Assembly: GCA_963855995.1 (NCBI GenBank)
Contig: OY979728.1
Span: 5,071,330 to 5,135,329, forward strand
DNA length: 64,000 nucleotides
Source of the DNA: Muricea muricata
Taxonomy: Eukaryota > Cnidaria > Anthozoa > Malacalcyonacea > Plexauridae
Direction of reading: 5' to 3'
The translations under genes and the position numbers were made by a program. A model generated the notes under the pieces. The model ran no database searches. It saw only the letters and a list, made by a program, of their open reading frames with translations, and was not told where the DNA came from. Shown one piece after another: positions 1-12,700 of this stretch (within the stretch, counting starts at the first letter, position 1; the number at the start of each line of letters is the position of its first letter).

Positions 1-15
1 GCATTTGATCGTGGT

Positions 16-303
16 TTATGCATTAGATTTTCTTAAATTGTAATCATAACAATTAACTCTAGGTGCCGGGATTTGGTTAAATAGGGGTTTTCTTTCCGGA
101 ATGTTTTCTAACGTTTTGAGGCAGAGCTTTTCTCGTCTCTCAACTAATCGGGGGCATTGCAAGAAGGTTAAAGCGTCATTATAGGTGTATTCTGGCAGAA
201 TAATTCTAAATGCACGTTTCTGGACTCGTTCTAACTGTTCAACCAAATAAAATAGCAGCGCATCATGCCAAACAGGACAACAATACTCTAATAATGAATA
301 CAA
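16..303 (-). pseudogene. LINE reverse-transcriptase C-terminal tail (fragment)
   Basis: A 95-residue open frame on the minus strand reads like the region just after the RT palm of a CR1/L2-type non-LTR retrotransposon. It holds an LEYCCPVWHDAL block, then LERVQKRAFRIILPEY, then a PRLVERREKLCLKTL block. This block order is typical of animal LINE ORF2 proteins. No RT catalytic motif and no endonuclease is present because the window starts here and the frame stops at position 16, so it is at best the 3' end of an element. The clade is inferred from remembered consensus motifs. It is not a host gene. Confidence 0.8.
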
Positions 304-1490
304 TTGTACACATTATGTCATTTGGCGACGTCTGCATGTGGTGACTCGAACGTGAAGTATTTATTAAACACACCAGTGATCAGCACTTGAATATTGATAG
401 AAATGTTCCGCAACTACATAATTACACTTCACGTGAATAACACTGTATCTGCAGAGTCTTTCTAGTTTGAAATAGTTTTGTTGGCGAGGCAGGGAAAGAA
501 GGGCAAAAGCCGGGAAGTTGAGTAGCTAACAATGTGATATCAAAAACTGAGTTAATTCAACCAATTAGAATTTGAACAGATTACGGGCTCGAGATTTCTA
601 TGCGGTGATAGTTGATGAGGGCGAAGCCGGAATAAACTATCAACGCATAGAAATTAAGAGCGAGCAATCTAATTGTTTCAGTAGAATCTGAGAAAAATAA
701 GTGATTTTAAAGTCATTATTTGCTAAAACGATTTACAAGTTGTCTTTGAATTGAAAAATATGCACCAGAAAAAATATTGTTTTGCTGCTTGCTATCTATC
801 GAGCAATAGATAGCAAGTAGAGTAGCCAATCAAATTACAGCATTTGCATTAGTATGCTGGTATGATTCTACTAATGAGTATTGGAGTTCACCATTGATTG
901 ACGCACCATAGACACGCCATGAAAATAGAGTTAATAATAATTCCTGTATGAAAGTTCCCAAAACCATGTAATACTAATTTCACACGTACAAGACATATAA
1001 GCTATAACAAGCCAACTGCAACAGACTTTATTGAATTGAATTTATACGGACTCATGCAGTATATGCTTGTTACTACTTTTCAGGCTTTATGACAAATTGC
1101 TACGCTTACAAGCTCGATTATTCAATAGACTATAGCTACAACTAATTTGTTATATATATAGTTCTAGTTCGACAAGCTCTGAGCAAGTTGTCACTGACAT
1201 TCTTGTAGCAACATGACAATGTAACAGTACCGTGTACCGTCGCACTTTCTTAATTGACAAGCTTCTTGTAGGTTGCAATTGGCCTGGTTGCAAATATAGA
1301 TGCAATTTACGTCAGACTGACTTGTGTTTCAATTTGCCGCCTGACGGAAAACAGGATATTGAAGCAAATTTCCGTTCTAGTCGCATCCAGTGTTGGCAAA
1401 AACAGACACAAAATCGTCCATAGACGCATTTCTAAAAATACATCGGTTGTCTACAAAAAAGCGATAGAATATCTTGAAGATGACAAGATC
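304..1490. other. Non-coding stretch with two hairpins
   Basis: No gene is supported here. Two foldbacks are visible. One spans about 594-654, with arms reading TTTCTATGCG and CGCATAGAAA around a loop containing GAGGGCGAAGCC; weaker pairing continues outward to about 561-677. The second is a 12-bp perfect hairpin at 788-817 (CTTGCTATCTAT / ATAGATAGCAAG). Sequence just after the second hairpin (GTAGCCAATCAAATTACAG) resembles the repeat at 9655-9803, so this is probably a relic of the same dispersed repeat. Confidence 0.5.
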
Positions 1491-1727
1491 ATGTGCTTGT
1501 TACTGATAGTGGCAGTGGCCATTCCGACAGCTCTCTTTGCAAAGAAGATCGGTTTTCAAGATGATCATTTCAGTGAATTTTACCTTGGTCATGAAAGCGA
1601 CGGCCCTGAACCACCCCAAGAACAAGATAAACGACCGATGCCTGATTGCTGGGAATTGTGCAGGGAGGGAAAAGGTGGAGCGTTGTGTCAATGTGATCCA
1701 TTACCGCCTGCCGGTCCGGCATATTAA
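1491..1727 (+). CDS. Candidate secreted 4-cysteine peptide precursor
   Basis: A 78-residue frame starting at the ATG at 1491 has the layout of a processed secreted peptide. Residues 1-17 (MCLLLIVAVAIPTALFA) look like a signal peptide. Residues 18-46 form an acidic, proline-containing pro-region. A dibasic KR sits at 47-48. The remaining 30 residues hold four cysteines at 53, 57, 66 and 68 (C-x3-C-x8-C-x-C) and a Pro-rich tail. An in-frame upstream ATG at 1359 would extend the protein by 44 residues but bury the signal peptide, so the internal start is preferred. No homolog was recognised. It could be a neuropeptide, toxin-like or epithelial peptide; equally it could be a chance frame, since no exon structure supports it. 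Confidence 0.45.
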   Translation: MCLLLIVAVAIPTALFAKKIGFQDDHFSEFYLGHESDGPEPPQEQDKRPMPDCWELCREGKGGALCQCDPLPPAGPAY

Positions 1728-2408
1728 ACTTTGCACGAGCAATAACAGTGATGCTAGCTAGCGTAGAGATGTTCATTGCAGAATGATTCACTAGGAATTT
1801 ATAGTGCGAAAGTTGTATTTTTTATAAACGTACGAAAGACATCCCAACATGTACATTTGATTATTGTGTGTTTATTCCTGATGCCACACAGGATGCACAT
1901 CTTTTCTCACATTTACACATTGTGTAAATGTATGAAAGTTACCTATAAATGTGATATGCGCCGTTTAAAGCTATTAAAGGAGAACCCGCACTTTTTCTAC
2001 ATTTACCCACGTTGGAAATTATGGTGTCTTTAATCATGAAATAGCTTTATTCATCTTTCCAGAGAAATTTAAATATTGATAAAGCTGTTTGAAACTTTAT
2101 CTCCCATTTTACATACATGTTTTAAGGTGATTAATTCCTTTGTAATACAAAAAACATCAACCGTGGAACATTTTAAACCATTCGACCTATCAAAGAGGTT
2201 TTAAATGTCGCGGTAACATATTTTGTACGTTCCCAGAAACTTTATTATTGACGTTGAGTTGTATCGTTTGATGTTTCAGCTGAACAGTAAATGAGATTTT
2301 GCCTTTTTTTGGCTGAAAAAACCCCGTTAAAACCATAGTACCCGGATTGGATTCCTTATCATGTGGGCAATTTTAGCCTGTTCGGAAAATCAGCTTACCT
2401 ACTGAGCG
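1728..2408. other. AT-rich intergenic stretch
   Basis: Nothing recognisable: short frames only, no transposon ends, no clear polyadenylation signal tied to the preceding frame. Confidence 0.4.
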
Positions 2409-2610
2409 CAGTGGTGGCGCCAAAGGGGGGCTGGGGGGCTACAGCCCCCTTGTCGGGGAGTGCTAGCCCCCCCCCCCGTTGGGGAAAATTTATACATTTG
2501 TCGGGGAAAACTGAAAAAAATTTGGCCTACCGTGCCAAACTATGAAAAAAATATAGCCCCCCGTCTGGGAAAATAGCCCCTCCGTCGGAAAATTTCTGGC
2601 GCCACCACTG
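2409..2610. mobile_element. Non-autonomous hAT-type MITE (202 bp)
   Basis: The ends are perfect 14-bp terminal inverted repeats, CAGTGGTGGCGCCA at 2409-2422 and its complement at 2597-2610. They are flanked by 8-bp direct repeats that differ at one base: ACTGAGCG at 2401-2408 and ACCGAGCG at 2611-2618. Eight-base target duplications and TIRs starting CAG are typical of hAT elements. The interior is made of G/C runs (CCCCCCCCC at about 2469-2477) and repeated AGCCCC-type words, with no coding potential. The MITE class follows from size and lack of a frame. Confidence 0.75.
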
Positions 2611-4383
2611 ACCGAGCGAGGAGCTTCATTAACCTATAATTTTTTAGTAAACCTCCCGCAAAGTTAGACTTTATTTATGGTGTCCGTGTTTGAAGCAACG
2701 TGGACTATGCTATAGGATACCGGGCTTTGATTATAGAAGTGATAGAAAGTTAGAGATGGAAGCTCAGATTTCCAAGTCAGAATTTTTTCTACACAATATG
2801 GCGAATTTCGAAGGGGATTTTGGCTCGTCAAAATCTCCTGTCGCAAGGAATTTCGTGCGGTTAAGAGTTCGCTGCACGAGAAGCAAATCCAATATGGCGG
2901 ATTTCAAAAGCGACGCTCAGCGAAAAGTGAGGACAAGTCAACGCAATGCATATCCATTATTTCTTTGCAAGAGGAAATACAAGATAACCTCAACGTTTGT
3001 TTCGGCTACCTTTCTAACAGCATCGATGTTGATGACTGTACAGGTGACAGCTACGTTAAGAATTTTGTTTAAAATTTTGTTGAATAGATTAATGATGAAA
3101 TTGTCTTAATCGAGATAAGGTTTCGAAAAGTCATCGATCACCAGTGATCGATTATTAATTAATCGCTATAGCTTTGATGATGTTGCGATGTAGCGACGAA
3201 ACGTCAGCAAATTAAATTTAATATAAACTTGAATTGTTTGACATGTATGCATTTAAGATTACTTGCTGGGCATTAATATTTATATTCAGATTACGTTTTC
3301 CGCCTGGTATTTCAATTGTCACAATTCTAAATTGATTCGATTTGACTGAGAAATCCGTATACGAACATGATCGTGAATGAAGAACGAGCTCGAATTACCG
3401 CTCTAGTCACGCCTGTGATTTCAAATTTATGTTTTTATACACCCTGTACACTAGTTTATACTGTTAAATAGTCTGAGCAAGCCCTACATTTAGTCCTCCC
3501 GGTCTGCGCTGCTTCAACCCATACTAGTTACACAACTAATCTTATCTATCTTTAATATACCACAGTTACGAATCATTAATCTGTCTAGTACTGGAGCATT
3601 TTAGCGGGAGACCTAAACAATCAGAAGAATAAAGAATGCTGCTAGTGTGGCAAAACAAAGTTGCTAGTCGCCCATTGTCTCCTTTTCATTTTGGACGATA
3701 CCGTTATGATAAGATTATCCATATGCACATGATTATTAATTGTTTTATCCGACAAAGCGCGACCGTTGTTGGAACTTCCTTCGTTAACCGTACATTCATG
3801 CTGTCATTACCATTTATGAAAACACATCAGAAATAAAACATGTAATTATCATCAAACTTTATCACATTTCAATTATTTAGCAATTATTTTTAAAATAATT
3901 ATGACAGTGTGTTACATTTACGTTGTTACAACAACATGTTACGTTAGGCAAGAGGTTAATTGTAGAAATAAGAAATGCAGGGATGGTCAGCTCTGTTTGC
4001 TGTATTATCAATGGCTTAATCATCAAGTTGTAATATAGAAGCTTTGTGGGGAAGCTGCTGGTAGCTGTCTCGGCCCCATTCAGGTTTCCTGTATTGCAGG
4101 TTTTTCCTGACCTCCCTGACAATCCAGCTGTAATAAAAGCAATGGTAATGCTCAGACGGCTAGTTTTTCCATCACCTGGCAAAGCAGTTTCTATTTCATT
4201 ACAGCTATTGCAATTTTAACAAAACACCAAAAAATCTGGTCCAACATTGCGGGGGAAGGTTTTTCGTCTATGGGGAATGCGCATGCTGCGCATTTGTGGG
4301 GATGGAGTGCTCCCAAAGGTCACCCTCAACCCCATAGACTCACATAAAACAATGTAATATATATATTTATTGTAATTAATTAT
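2611..4383. other. Intergenic stretch without a supported gene
   Basis: A 139-codon frame (2690-3109) has no recognisable domain and biased basic composition; it is not called. The stretch contains a hairpin at 3133-3150 (TCGATCAC / GTGATCGA), the hammerhead-like motif annotated separately at 3167-3208, and an isolated transposon-end-like string TACACCCTGTA near 3437-3449. Confidence 0.4.
3167..3208 (+). ncRNA. Hammerhead-ribozyme-like motif (probably decayed)
   Basis: Reading 5' to 3': TTGATGA (3174-3180, where the canonical core is CTGANGA, so C3 is a T); then a 5-bp stem GTTGC/GCGAC (3182-3186 with 3193-3197) around a GATGTA loop; then GAAA (3198-3201) and CGTC (3202-3205), where the last three bases form a GUC cleavage triplet. 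Three bases after the cut (AGC) can pair with the GCT just before the core. This order matches minimal type-I hammerheads in retroelements. The C3 change and short stem I make it likely inactive. Confidence 0.4.
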
Positions 4384-4618
4384 GGGGATTCACTTCCCCT
4401 TGCATGTTCAAAGTAAACAATGCCCATCACGGGGATCTACTACCCCTTGGACATTAAAGTAAACAATGCCCATCACGGGGATCTACTACCCCTTGGACAT
4501 TTAAGTTATCGATGACCATCACGGGGATCTACTACCCCTTGGACATTGAGAGTGCCCATCTTGGGGAGCTACTACCCCTTGGGCAAAGTCCAACACGGGG
4601 GAGCCATTACCCCCTGAG
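4384..4618. repeat. Tandem array of six mini-palindromic units
   Basis: Six copies of a unit with core GGGGATCTACTACCCC, an imperfect palindrome in which GGGG pairs with CCCC, followed by TTGGACATT and a linker containing GCCCATCAC. Unit starts are at 4384, 4431, 4477, 4523, 4563 and 4597, so spacing runs 47, 46, 46, 40 and 34. Units 2-4 are nearly identical; the outer units have diverged and shortened. This is a minisatellite whose units could each fold as a small hairpin. Confidence 0.8.
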
Positions 4619-5699
4619 GACACAGCTATATCATAATCATAATGCATAATCATAATTGTGAGTCTGTGGGGGGCAATTTGACCACAGTTTATAATTATAT
4701 AAGAATTGAAGCATTTCTCCCCATCAACCCTTCTCCCACAACATTGTGTGTGTGTCATAGTGGTTTCTTAATTGTCTCTATATTTTCCTGACGATTGGTG
4801 TATTAACCAAAAAAAAACCTGAAAAATGTTTCAGAAATATTCCCATATTTCTTCTTTGATACCACATTACTTCTTCAGAAATTGCTATTTTCCAGGAAAA
4901 ACTTCAAAAAACAGTGATGCTTGCCATTACTTAAGATTTTTTTAGGTTTGGCTCCTAAAGATCGTTTATAGTCACAATGTGAAACAAAAGTTAAAGTTTT
5001 CTGACCATCCACTGGAGCTTAATCAAGTCTGAAAATGGGTGCTTATTTTCTCAATAGGGGGTAATTATCGTGGTAACCATGGAAACACAGATGTACAGTA
5101 ATGGGTTTTTTTAATCATATTTATGTATCCTACTATAATATAAACTTTTCTTTGACCTGGTGTTTATTAAGAAAAATTGAAAATTGGGTGTAAGACCACC
5201 TTAAGATAGCCAATTATTTGGTGTACCAATATTCAAACTTGTTTAAATTGTGGTAGTTAACTAAAATTTACGAGGAAGCTTATAAATTGCTACAAAGATT
5301 ACTTACTTACTAATTTAGCTCAACAAAATGATTATTTAGCTTTTGTACCAATAATATTTTCTTCTAGCAATGTAACTGTGTAATAAAGTTATTGTGACCA
5401 AAAGGTCCTGGGAACAAGGTTGTGTACACTAAAGTACCTGCGCAAAACGCACAAGTTGTTATCAGTCTGCATGCATGTTCTCAATTTGCTAACAAGTTTA
5501 ATTGTGTTCGCGTTTTCAAAATCGAAAATACAAAATAGCTGCTTTCGCATAAAAACACAAGTAAAGCAAGTTTATAGTCGCTGAAACTATGATATGGGAA
5601 AATATTTAGTACCCGCACTACAGTATACAACAAGTAAGTAATACTCGATCATTTCATTTCGAAATTGACACGTTCAATGCGCAAACTAGCGCTGAACGG
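4619..5699. other. AT-rich intergenic stretch
   Basis: No coding frame, RNA gene or transposon end was seen. The sequence is mostly AT-rich. Confidence 0.4.
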
Positions 5700-6053
5700 T
5701 TTCTTTAGTTTTTAGCACACGTTCCTTAAGAGATCCTTGTTTGATAATTTTGCGTAAACTATTTTAACCTCTAGTATCAAGTCTTTCACGACTAACAATC
5801 TCTTGTGCTTCATCGGGGAAGTGTTACGCAATGCTCGTTTTTGCCCTCTTTCCATTTATATGATTGGGTTTGGATTATTTCTCCACACTTCGCAACTATA
5901 TTCTAGAATTAGACGGATCAGGGCGGTGTATATTTTGAACAAGTTAACTGCTACCTGGTGGGATACCGCACCATCGCAATATTCTGAGTATGTGCAAGCG
6001 TTTAAGATTTTAAATATGACAAAACGCTCCTTCTTGTGTATTGAATAATACAT
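5700..6053 (-). pseudogene. LINE reverse-transcriptase tail remnant, frameshifted
   Basis: On the minus strand the frame ends with a block reading IYTALIRLILEYSCEVW, equivalent to the 'R..LEY...VW' motif after the RT palm of LINE elements. Continuing downstream in another frame (about 5760-5850) comes MERGQKRALRN, equivalent to the 'RVQKRALR' block. The two pieces lie in the expected order but need a frameshift to join, so this is a decayed 5'-truncated copy. It is related in domain to the fragment at 16-303 but clearly diverged from it. Confidence 0.65.
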
Positions 6054-6734
6054 ACAGTCAGGGATGGCCGCAGACTGAATAAGGGTACAAGGTTGGGTTG
6101 TGTATGGATATTAAAAGAGTATTGACGTGCAATTAAAAGAGTACTGTCTGAGCGGGGTACTGAGCACGGAGTGCGGGATCGGAGACGGAATGAGTTGAAA
6201 CTTGGATAAAATCAGAAATTGAAAAAAGTGTATAGAAGGGACAGGGTGAAAAGATCTGCTAATTCTTTTTACCAGATGGCGTTGGATGGGCTTGGCCATT
6301 CCCCTTGGTTCAAACAATTGCAACACAAATAATAAAAGGGGTAGCTCAATCTGAAGGTGGTTGCTCGATATATTGGGATTTTTTTAACATTTGAAAACTC
6401 ATTCAAAATTGAATATTCTTTTCGCCTATAAAATGTATGATGAATTCGAAAATGGTAAGCGAACCTGAAAAATGAACTGGAAAAGACTGATCTCATGTTC
6501 AAAATTCACAGTAAACGAGACATGAGTGTATAACCGGCGCTTTCTGTGCTTTGAGTGTATGACAGAATTACTTTAAACTCAGCGCTAAATTAGTCCAGGT
6601 AAATTGTATAGGTCAGTATTTGCCATACAGAAACATCACGCAGCATTAATTAAACAACCGTCGACTGTGCGAGCAAGTTGACTTGGTAGAGTTGAGACCA
6701 ACAAAAATAAAATATTTAACTATCTCTTAACGAC
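6054..6734. other. Region upstream of the collagen-LamG gene
   Basis: No gene is supported. The stretch includes the presumed promoter and 5'UTR of the gene starting at 6735; no TATA box was convincing in this AT-rich background. Confidence 0.35.
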
Positions 6735-9700
6735 ATGGATTGTGGCGTAGGCTATTGTACATTTTTTGTGTTTTCAGTGATTCTTTCAACAGGAAATGGT
6801 GTTGGTAAGTAGCGTATTTTTAGTTTTTAATATGATGCATATGGCGATGAATGTGTCTTTTGTGGTGTGACGATTGCTATGAGTGCTCACCAGTATTATT
6901 TTGAATGGTGCGCTCATCTGGACAGATTGAACGAGGATTTTGTGTTTTGTGTTAGAAAGTAATTAATACGAAGAACGTATAACGTACGAATTTAAACAAC
7001 CCAGAGGTAGGCGTGTTAATATGTAGCTTGATGAATGTGTTGGCGAAACAGAAACCAGTTGTTGCTCAGTACTAAGCGGGAGTCCGGAAATAGTAAACTA
7101 ACAAATGAAACTATGAACATAAGGAAACTACGAAAGGGATGGCTAAGTACTGATTTCTCATTTTTGCGCTTGTCAGATATATTCAAGTAAAGTTCCTAAC
7201 ACAGAAATCAAAGAGACAGTTACCTTGCCGTGATTTGCACGAATTACCGCGGCAATTTCAAGACAGCTTATATATTTAATTTAACATAAGAGTCTCTTTT
7301 TACTTAAAACGTATCTTAGCGAAAGGTAGCGTAATGTTTTCTGTCAATGTCTATTGGTACTTTCATTAGCGTGCAGGGTACAATGAAATGCTACTTGTAC
7401 AATTACTAACTGTAATTCAGTTGAAGTGGAAAGCAGCTTTCAGGACAGATGGAAGTAACGTGTGTAGAACCGATTTCATGTGGCGTACTTCTCATATGTC
7501 GAGCCTATGGTCGAACATAATTAAAGAATTATGAGCTATGAGTCACGAACAATTAACTACCACTGAATTTGGAGCGGTAGCCGGTAAGCTTCGACAAAAG
7601 TTCGGTAAGAGTGTCGCATTTTATCAAAGTTGGGGCAGTAGTGATGTGTGCGTCGTTTCAATGATGGTTATAAGCCTAACTCAACATTTTTATATATATT
7701 ATTTCAATTTCGTTTTGGATTCCTTTAGCAAATACCCCAACCTTATATCAATAACATTAAAACGAGATCTATCAAGAGGTCATGGCTAGGGTCAAATAGA
7801 ATTAACGAGGCATGGGACGGGAGTGTCAAAGATGTGGTTGCACACTCTATCTTTTTGAGAAGTTTGAAGCTTGACCGCTTAAAAAGTGAGTTTTTCTTGT
7901 TTGAGTAATTCGGAAACATGCAAAATTAAAAAAAATGTACGTAAATGGCGCATGTTTCCTCTCACGATTTGCAATAGTGCTTTGTGTAATGATTTTATAT
8001 ATATTTTGAAAATGCTAGAGCCCTAGATGCGCGACCAGGATTCATGATAAGTTTCAGAAAACGTTCTCTGTTCGTAAAATTTATTTTAACACGAGCTTTC
8101 GACTGCCAGTCTGCAGTCTTCGACAGGTAAAGTGATACTAAATATACATATAAAACTATTGTAAGACAGTGGTTTACAATTACAATGACATGCAATAAAT
8201 AGTTCCGCCTACGTAATCTCGAGCAAAATTAGTGTTCTTATGAAATATAAAACTATCATCATTTCTTATTTAATAAAAATCTATATTGTTCTGGTAAATC
8301 TCTCTCCCATAACAAAAGCCTCTGCGGAGGAGGTAAATGCTGCGCATTGTTATCAGAATTTAATGCGGTTACTGCATGCCAAGACTCCAGTGTTTTTCTG
8401 TGTCGATAGGTTGCCTTCGAAGTTGATTTTGTAGTCCTGAGTCCAAGCATGTTTTGCTAGGTTTGAACCGGATTTAAATTGTTCGACATTTCTTCCATGT
8501 TCGTTTTTCCTCGTTTCGAGAGCTCTGCCGGTCTCACCTATATAGCTCCGTGTCGAACTCAAACGACAGCAAAAACTTGACGAACGAACGTACAAACAAC
8601 TACGTATGGCCAAGAAAGGCTGCCAAAATGCTCAAAACAAGATTTTTTTGTGATCGAAAAACTTTCGACCGCCATATTGTTTTCTCTACTAGTAGGATAT
8701 TTAACAATTATTCTACGAACTCGAGTCGAATATGAGCTGATAGCCGACGAAGTGCGTAGCACGGAGTTGGCTATCGCTCATATACGACGAGAGTCAGTAC
8801 AATAGCTGTTTTATTATGTAGACAACAACTGCTACCAAAAAGCTTCCCAGTGTAGTTATATTTTAATAAGATATATACTTATTAGTCAGTTTAGCAATGT
8901 AAGGAACTTCCGCTGATACATCGTTATTTAAAATTATGTTTCAAACAAATTTTAAAAGATATAAATGTTTTGGGCGAAACAAACGCTTGTTGACCTCAAA
9001 ATTGAGCACAGTTTTTGTTAGGTGGGTAGGTAATACTTTATTTAAAGTCAAAATAACACGCTAGACCCATCAACTTAAAGCTGGTTTCCTAATTGGGGCG
9101 TGTTGGATGTAAGAATCATTAAAAAGAGAACATGAACTAATTACAAAAACACACAGATTAAATATATAGGACAACAAATTATATATATATAGAACAAACA
9201 AATAAACTGGACATGTCATCGTTCAACAATTGATTTAAATGAATGCAGTGATTCTGCTAATTTCCCTTCTATAGAGAGTTGATTCCAGAGCACTGCGCCA
9301 CTATATTTGAAAGACTTTTTCAAAAATTCTTGCTTTGGCTTAGGTAGTGTTAGGTCTGTAGCAGTATTTCGGAGGTGATAGTTAGTTTGATCTATTTCCC
9401 TGTTATTATAGCAATTCAAAACAATTATAATCGTATCTTTCCAGCTTTCGGGAGACTTATTCAGTATTAATTCGTAAAAAACTGTATTTTATACTTGTTT
9501 AGGCAACATTTAAATCAAGTACTAACCTTCAAAAACTTTTCTAAGTTTATGTGTTCTACGTATGCTAGGAAAGGCTTCGAAAATGCTCAAAACAAGATTT
9601 TTTGCGATAGAAAAACTTTCGGCCGTTATTTTGTTTTCTCTACTAGTAGGATATGAGCTAATATCCTACTAGTAGCGAGCCAATCAGATAACAGAATACT

Positions 9701-12700
9701 TAATATCCGATAGCAGTCTATATAATAAGAGCTAATATCCTATTAGTAGCGAGCCAATCAGATTACAGAATACTTAATATTCGATGGCAGTCTATATAAT
9801 AAACACGGATACACGGACATGAACTTGCCTCGTTCTTTTAGAAAACCTCTAAGGCTCTATCAAACTATAAAAAATCTATCAAAGTATATAACTATCAACG
9901 TATATACTTTGATTCGGTTTTTAGAGGAGCGAGGCAAACACATATAAATAGACATAACAAGTTATTTTCATTCCATCGTCTCGGTGGTTTCGTTGCCGGA
10001 CGTTTTCGTTAAATCGCCCTAAATTGCATTTGGAGATTATCAGGTTTTTCCTGCAACATAGCAGGCAAATAGGAATTCCATGAATTTTTTCAATCAAGTT
10101 AACGTGCATTTCTACACAGAGTACGACCATATCAGACCTGCTACCTCTAGGCTCAGTAGGTTCAGGGCATTAGACTGGTCACTAATCAAAATTCCCCGCT
10201 TATTCGGGTTTGATAATACCATTGAACTATGAGTAAACTGGAACGATTAGTCAGGGGCAAAAATTGACGCCAGTTTGATTCCGCCGTTTTTCTGTGTTTC
10301 CAGTTGAAAACAAATATTAAAGCTATCAAAAAGTTGTATTTGATGTAAAAATTTTGAGACTTCAAGCAAAAGAAGAGCAACTTAAACTTTGCCGTAGTTT
10401 TCAAAATTGCAGGGGTTTTTCGTATGTTTTAGGCATTTCTTTTTTGTATAAAGTTCTGAATTTTTTATATTAAATCTAGCTTTTTAATAGCTTCAATTTG
10501 ATATGCGGTCCGATCTTTGGCGTTCAGTATTTCGTCTCAACACTAAGAAAAACTAACTTGGCTTCACCTATTAACTGAGCTTTTGTACCGAGTCACATTG
10601 TATTACAACAGTTCAATGGATGGTACTCATGTGTAGCAACTGCAAAGGCGCGAAGCAGCGTGAACTAGAACATGCACAATTTAATGTACGTTTACAGCAA
10701 TTTTCACTCATCACTAAAAATGGACGTACATCCTGTATTAGCTAAATACTAGAGACACAATTTTGCATTGATTAGGGCAATTAGTGCCTTTTAATGATAT
10801 TAAAGACCAAAATGTATGAAGATGAACCAGCGTCAAGATGTGACGTTTCGGAGAGTAATTTTGCAACGCATAAATAAAGTTTTTACTTGATCGGTTGACT
10901 GATGTCAACATTCACTTCATGACCTGAATGCGGTCAAAATGTCAATACTCAAAACATCAGTAGAGCAGTACGACTGACAGCTTTTATGAGCTTTAAAGAG
11001 ATAAAGTTGCCAGACTGTTGAAAAACTATAAAAGTTTTGTTATATTTAACAACAGATCAAATATTACAATTACTTCGAACTAAGGTTCTTATCAGACAAA
11101 GCAAAAAAATATATTGCCTCATCCCTTTCAATAATTTCCTCAGTAAACGATGTCTACTGAATATTAACTAGAATTTAAGCTGTGCGATGATAATTTGATC
11201 AAAAGGATGGAGCAGCTGCAAGGCATATAAACACTTTCTTTTTTTCAGGAGGGAAAAATGATCCAAAAATCTTCACTAAAGATGGCAGTGTTCACATTCG
11301 TTCTGGAGACAATGGTAGCATTGTTTTTGAACATCCAAGTCCAAAAGGGAAAGTGATTGTCGCTGGACAAGAACTGGTAATTATAAATAGGGCGAAAGTA
11401 AATTATTATACTAATTCGAGAAAACAAATGTCAACACGCCTAGTGTTCAGTGCAGCGTATAACAGACTGCTGAGAACAAAAAGAATTCTATTATTTAAAT
11501 GAATTTTTCCATCATTTATAAAGGTCATGGCTGGTTCATGCCATAATCACTGAAATTCCGGATTTTGACTAAAAGAGTTTTTTGCCGAAGCAACTCAGCA
11601 TATACTTCTTACGAAATTTATTCGTTTTATTATTTTTTGTTTCTCTAACAGAATTTCATTAATTCTACTGGTCCTAAAGGCGAGAAAGGCAACAGAGGAT
11701 CCCCTGGTACTAACGGAACTTCTGGAGCAAAAGGACGCATTGGGGATAGAGGAGAACCTGGGCTAAAGGGCGATGTAAGTACAATTCTAAACGCTATTCA
11801 TTTAACAGTCTGCCTATTTAGCACAACACACAGTCTACCTATTTAGCACAACACACAGTCTACCTCGTATGGTCCGAGCATGTAAGATTTTGTCAGGATG
11901 CTGATTAAAGCTGGGTCATTCTAAACCAGTGATTTTCGACCTGACATGATACTCTCTCGTTTCTTACCCATATGCGCATACAGAGGAATACTCAGAGATA
12001 TTCTAAGAGATATTCAGAAAGACTTGCGCCATAGTTTATTGTTGTAATAAATTGTCATTTATTCGCTTGCTGTGTGCATAGATATTAGAAAAAGGAATGG
12101 ATTGGCAACTCTTTTGTTATCTATATTTTATCCCCAGTTGAGCACACCGGAAGCAAACATTGCCCAACTTGTATGGTAATTATGCTCATGAACTCAATTT
12201 CGTTCATGCACATAATCACCATAGCGAGTTGTGCAATGTTTGTTTCCGATTTATTCAAAATAATAACTGAACCAAAGATCGTGTATAGTATTGAATAGCG
12301 TTGCCAATCCATCCCCCTTTCTAATATCTATGCTGCGTGTGTGAGTTGTCTCAATATTGGCGGCATAATTTCCTATAATAGCTAATGTACTTGTGAACAA
12401 TGCAGAAGATGACAAGAAATTTTCAGGTATAATTGACAATTTTTTCTCCATAGCAGATCGATTTGTGCATTTTATATGCAAAGCTACATTTAAGCCATAA
12501 AACTTAACGCTTACCAGTCGTTGTATATGGCTCCGGCCCGCGATCATTATTTTCTCGCGTGTACTTAACTTATCTTCATACCAGAATCCGTTCCAAAAAT
12601 AATTCGACTTGGTGCGACATGCGTAACATGATGCGATTAACACAACGTTTTCTGTGAGGTGCAAGCTTTCCAATTCATTAAAGCCTACATATGTTCTCGG

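Larger units (their letters stand above)
6805..11248. other. Intron 1 of the collagen-LamG gene, repeat-rich
   Basis: This 4.4-kb intron carries a PLE endonuclease remnant, a LINE tail, a hairpin at 8720-8793 (CTCGAGTCGAATATGAGC against GCTCATATACGACGAGAG), a tandem duplication at 9655-9803 and a foldback at about 9825-9934; the main items are annotated separately. The rest (6805-7990 and 9935-11248) is unremarkable AT-rich sequence. Confidence 0.55.

Noticed and set aside
1232-1423. 63-codon frame with several cysteines
   Set aside because: No signal peptide and no recognisable pattern; probably chance sequence upstream of the 1491 frame.
2690-3109. 139-codon plus-strand frame
   Set aside because: Basic, low-complexity composition, no recognisable domain, no splice partners.
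4384-4618. CRISPR-like array of palindromic repeats with spacers
   Set aside because: The spacers are related to each other and shrink along the array, and the host looks eukaryotic; it is a minisatellite.
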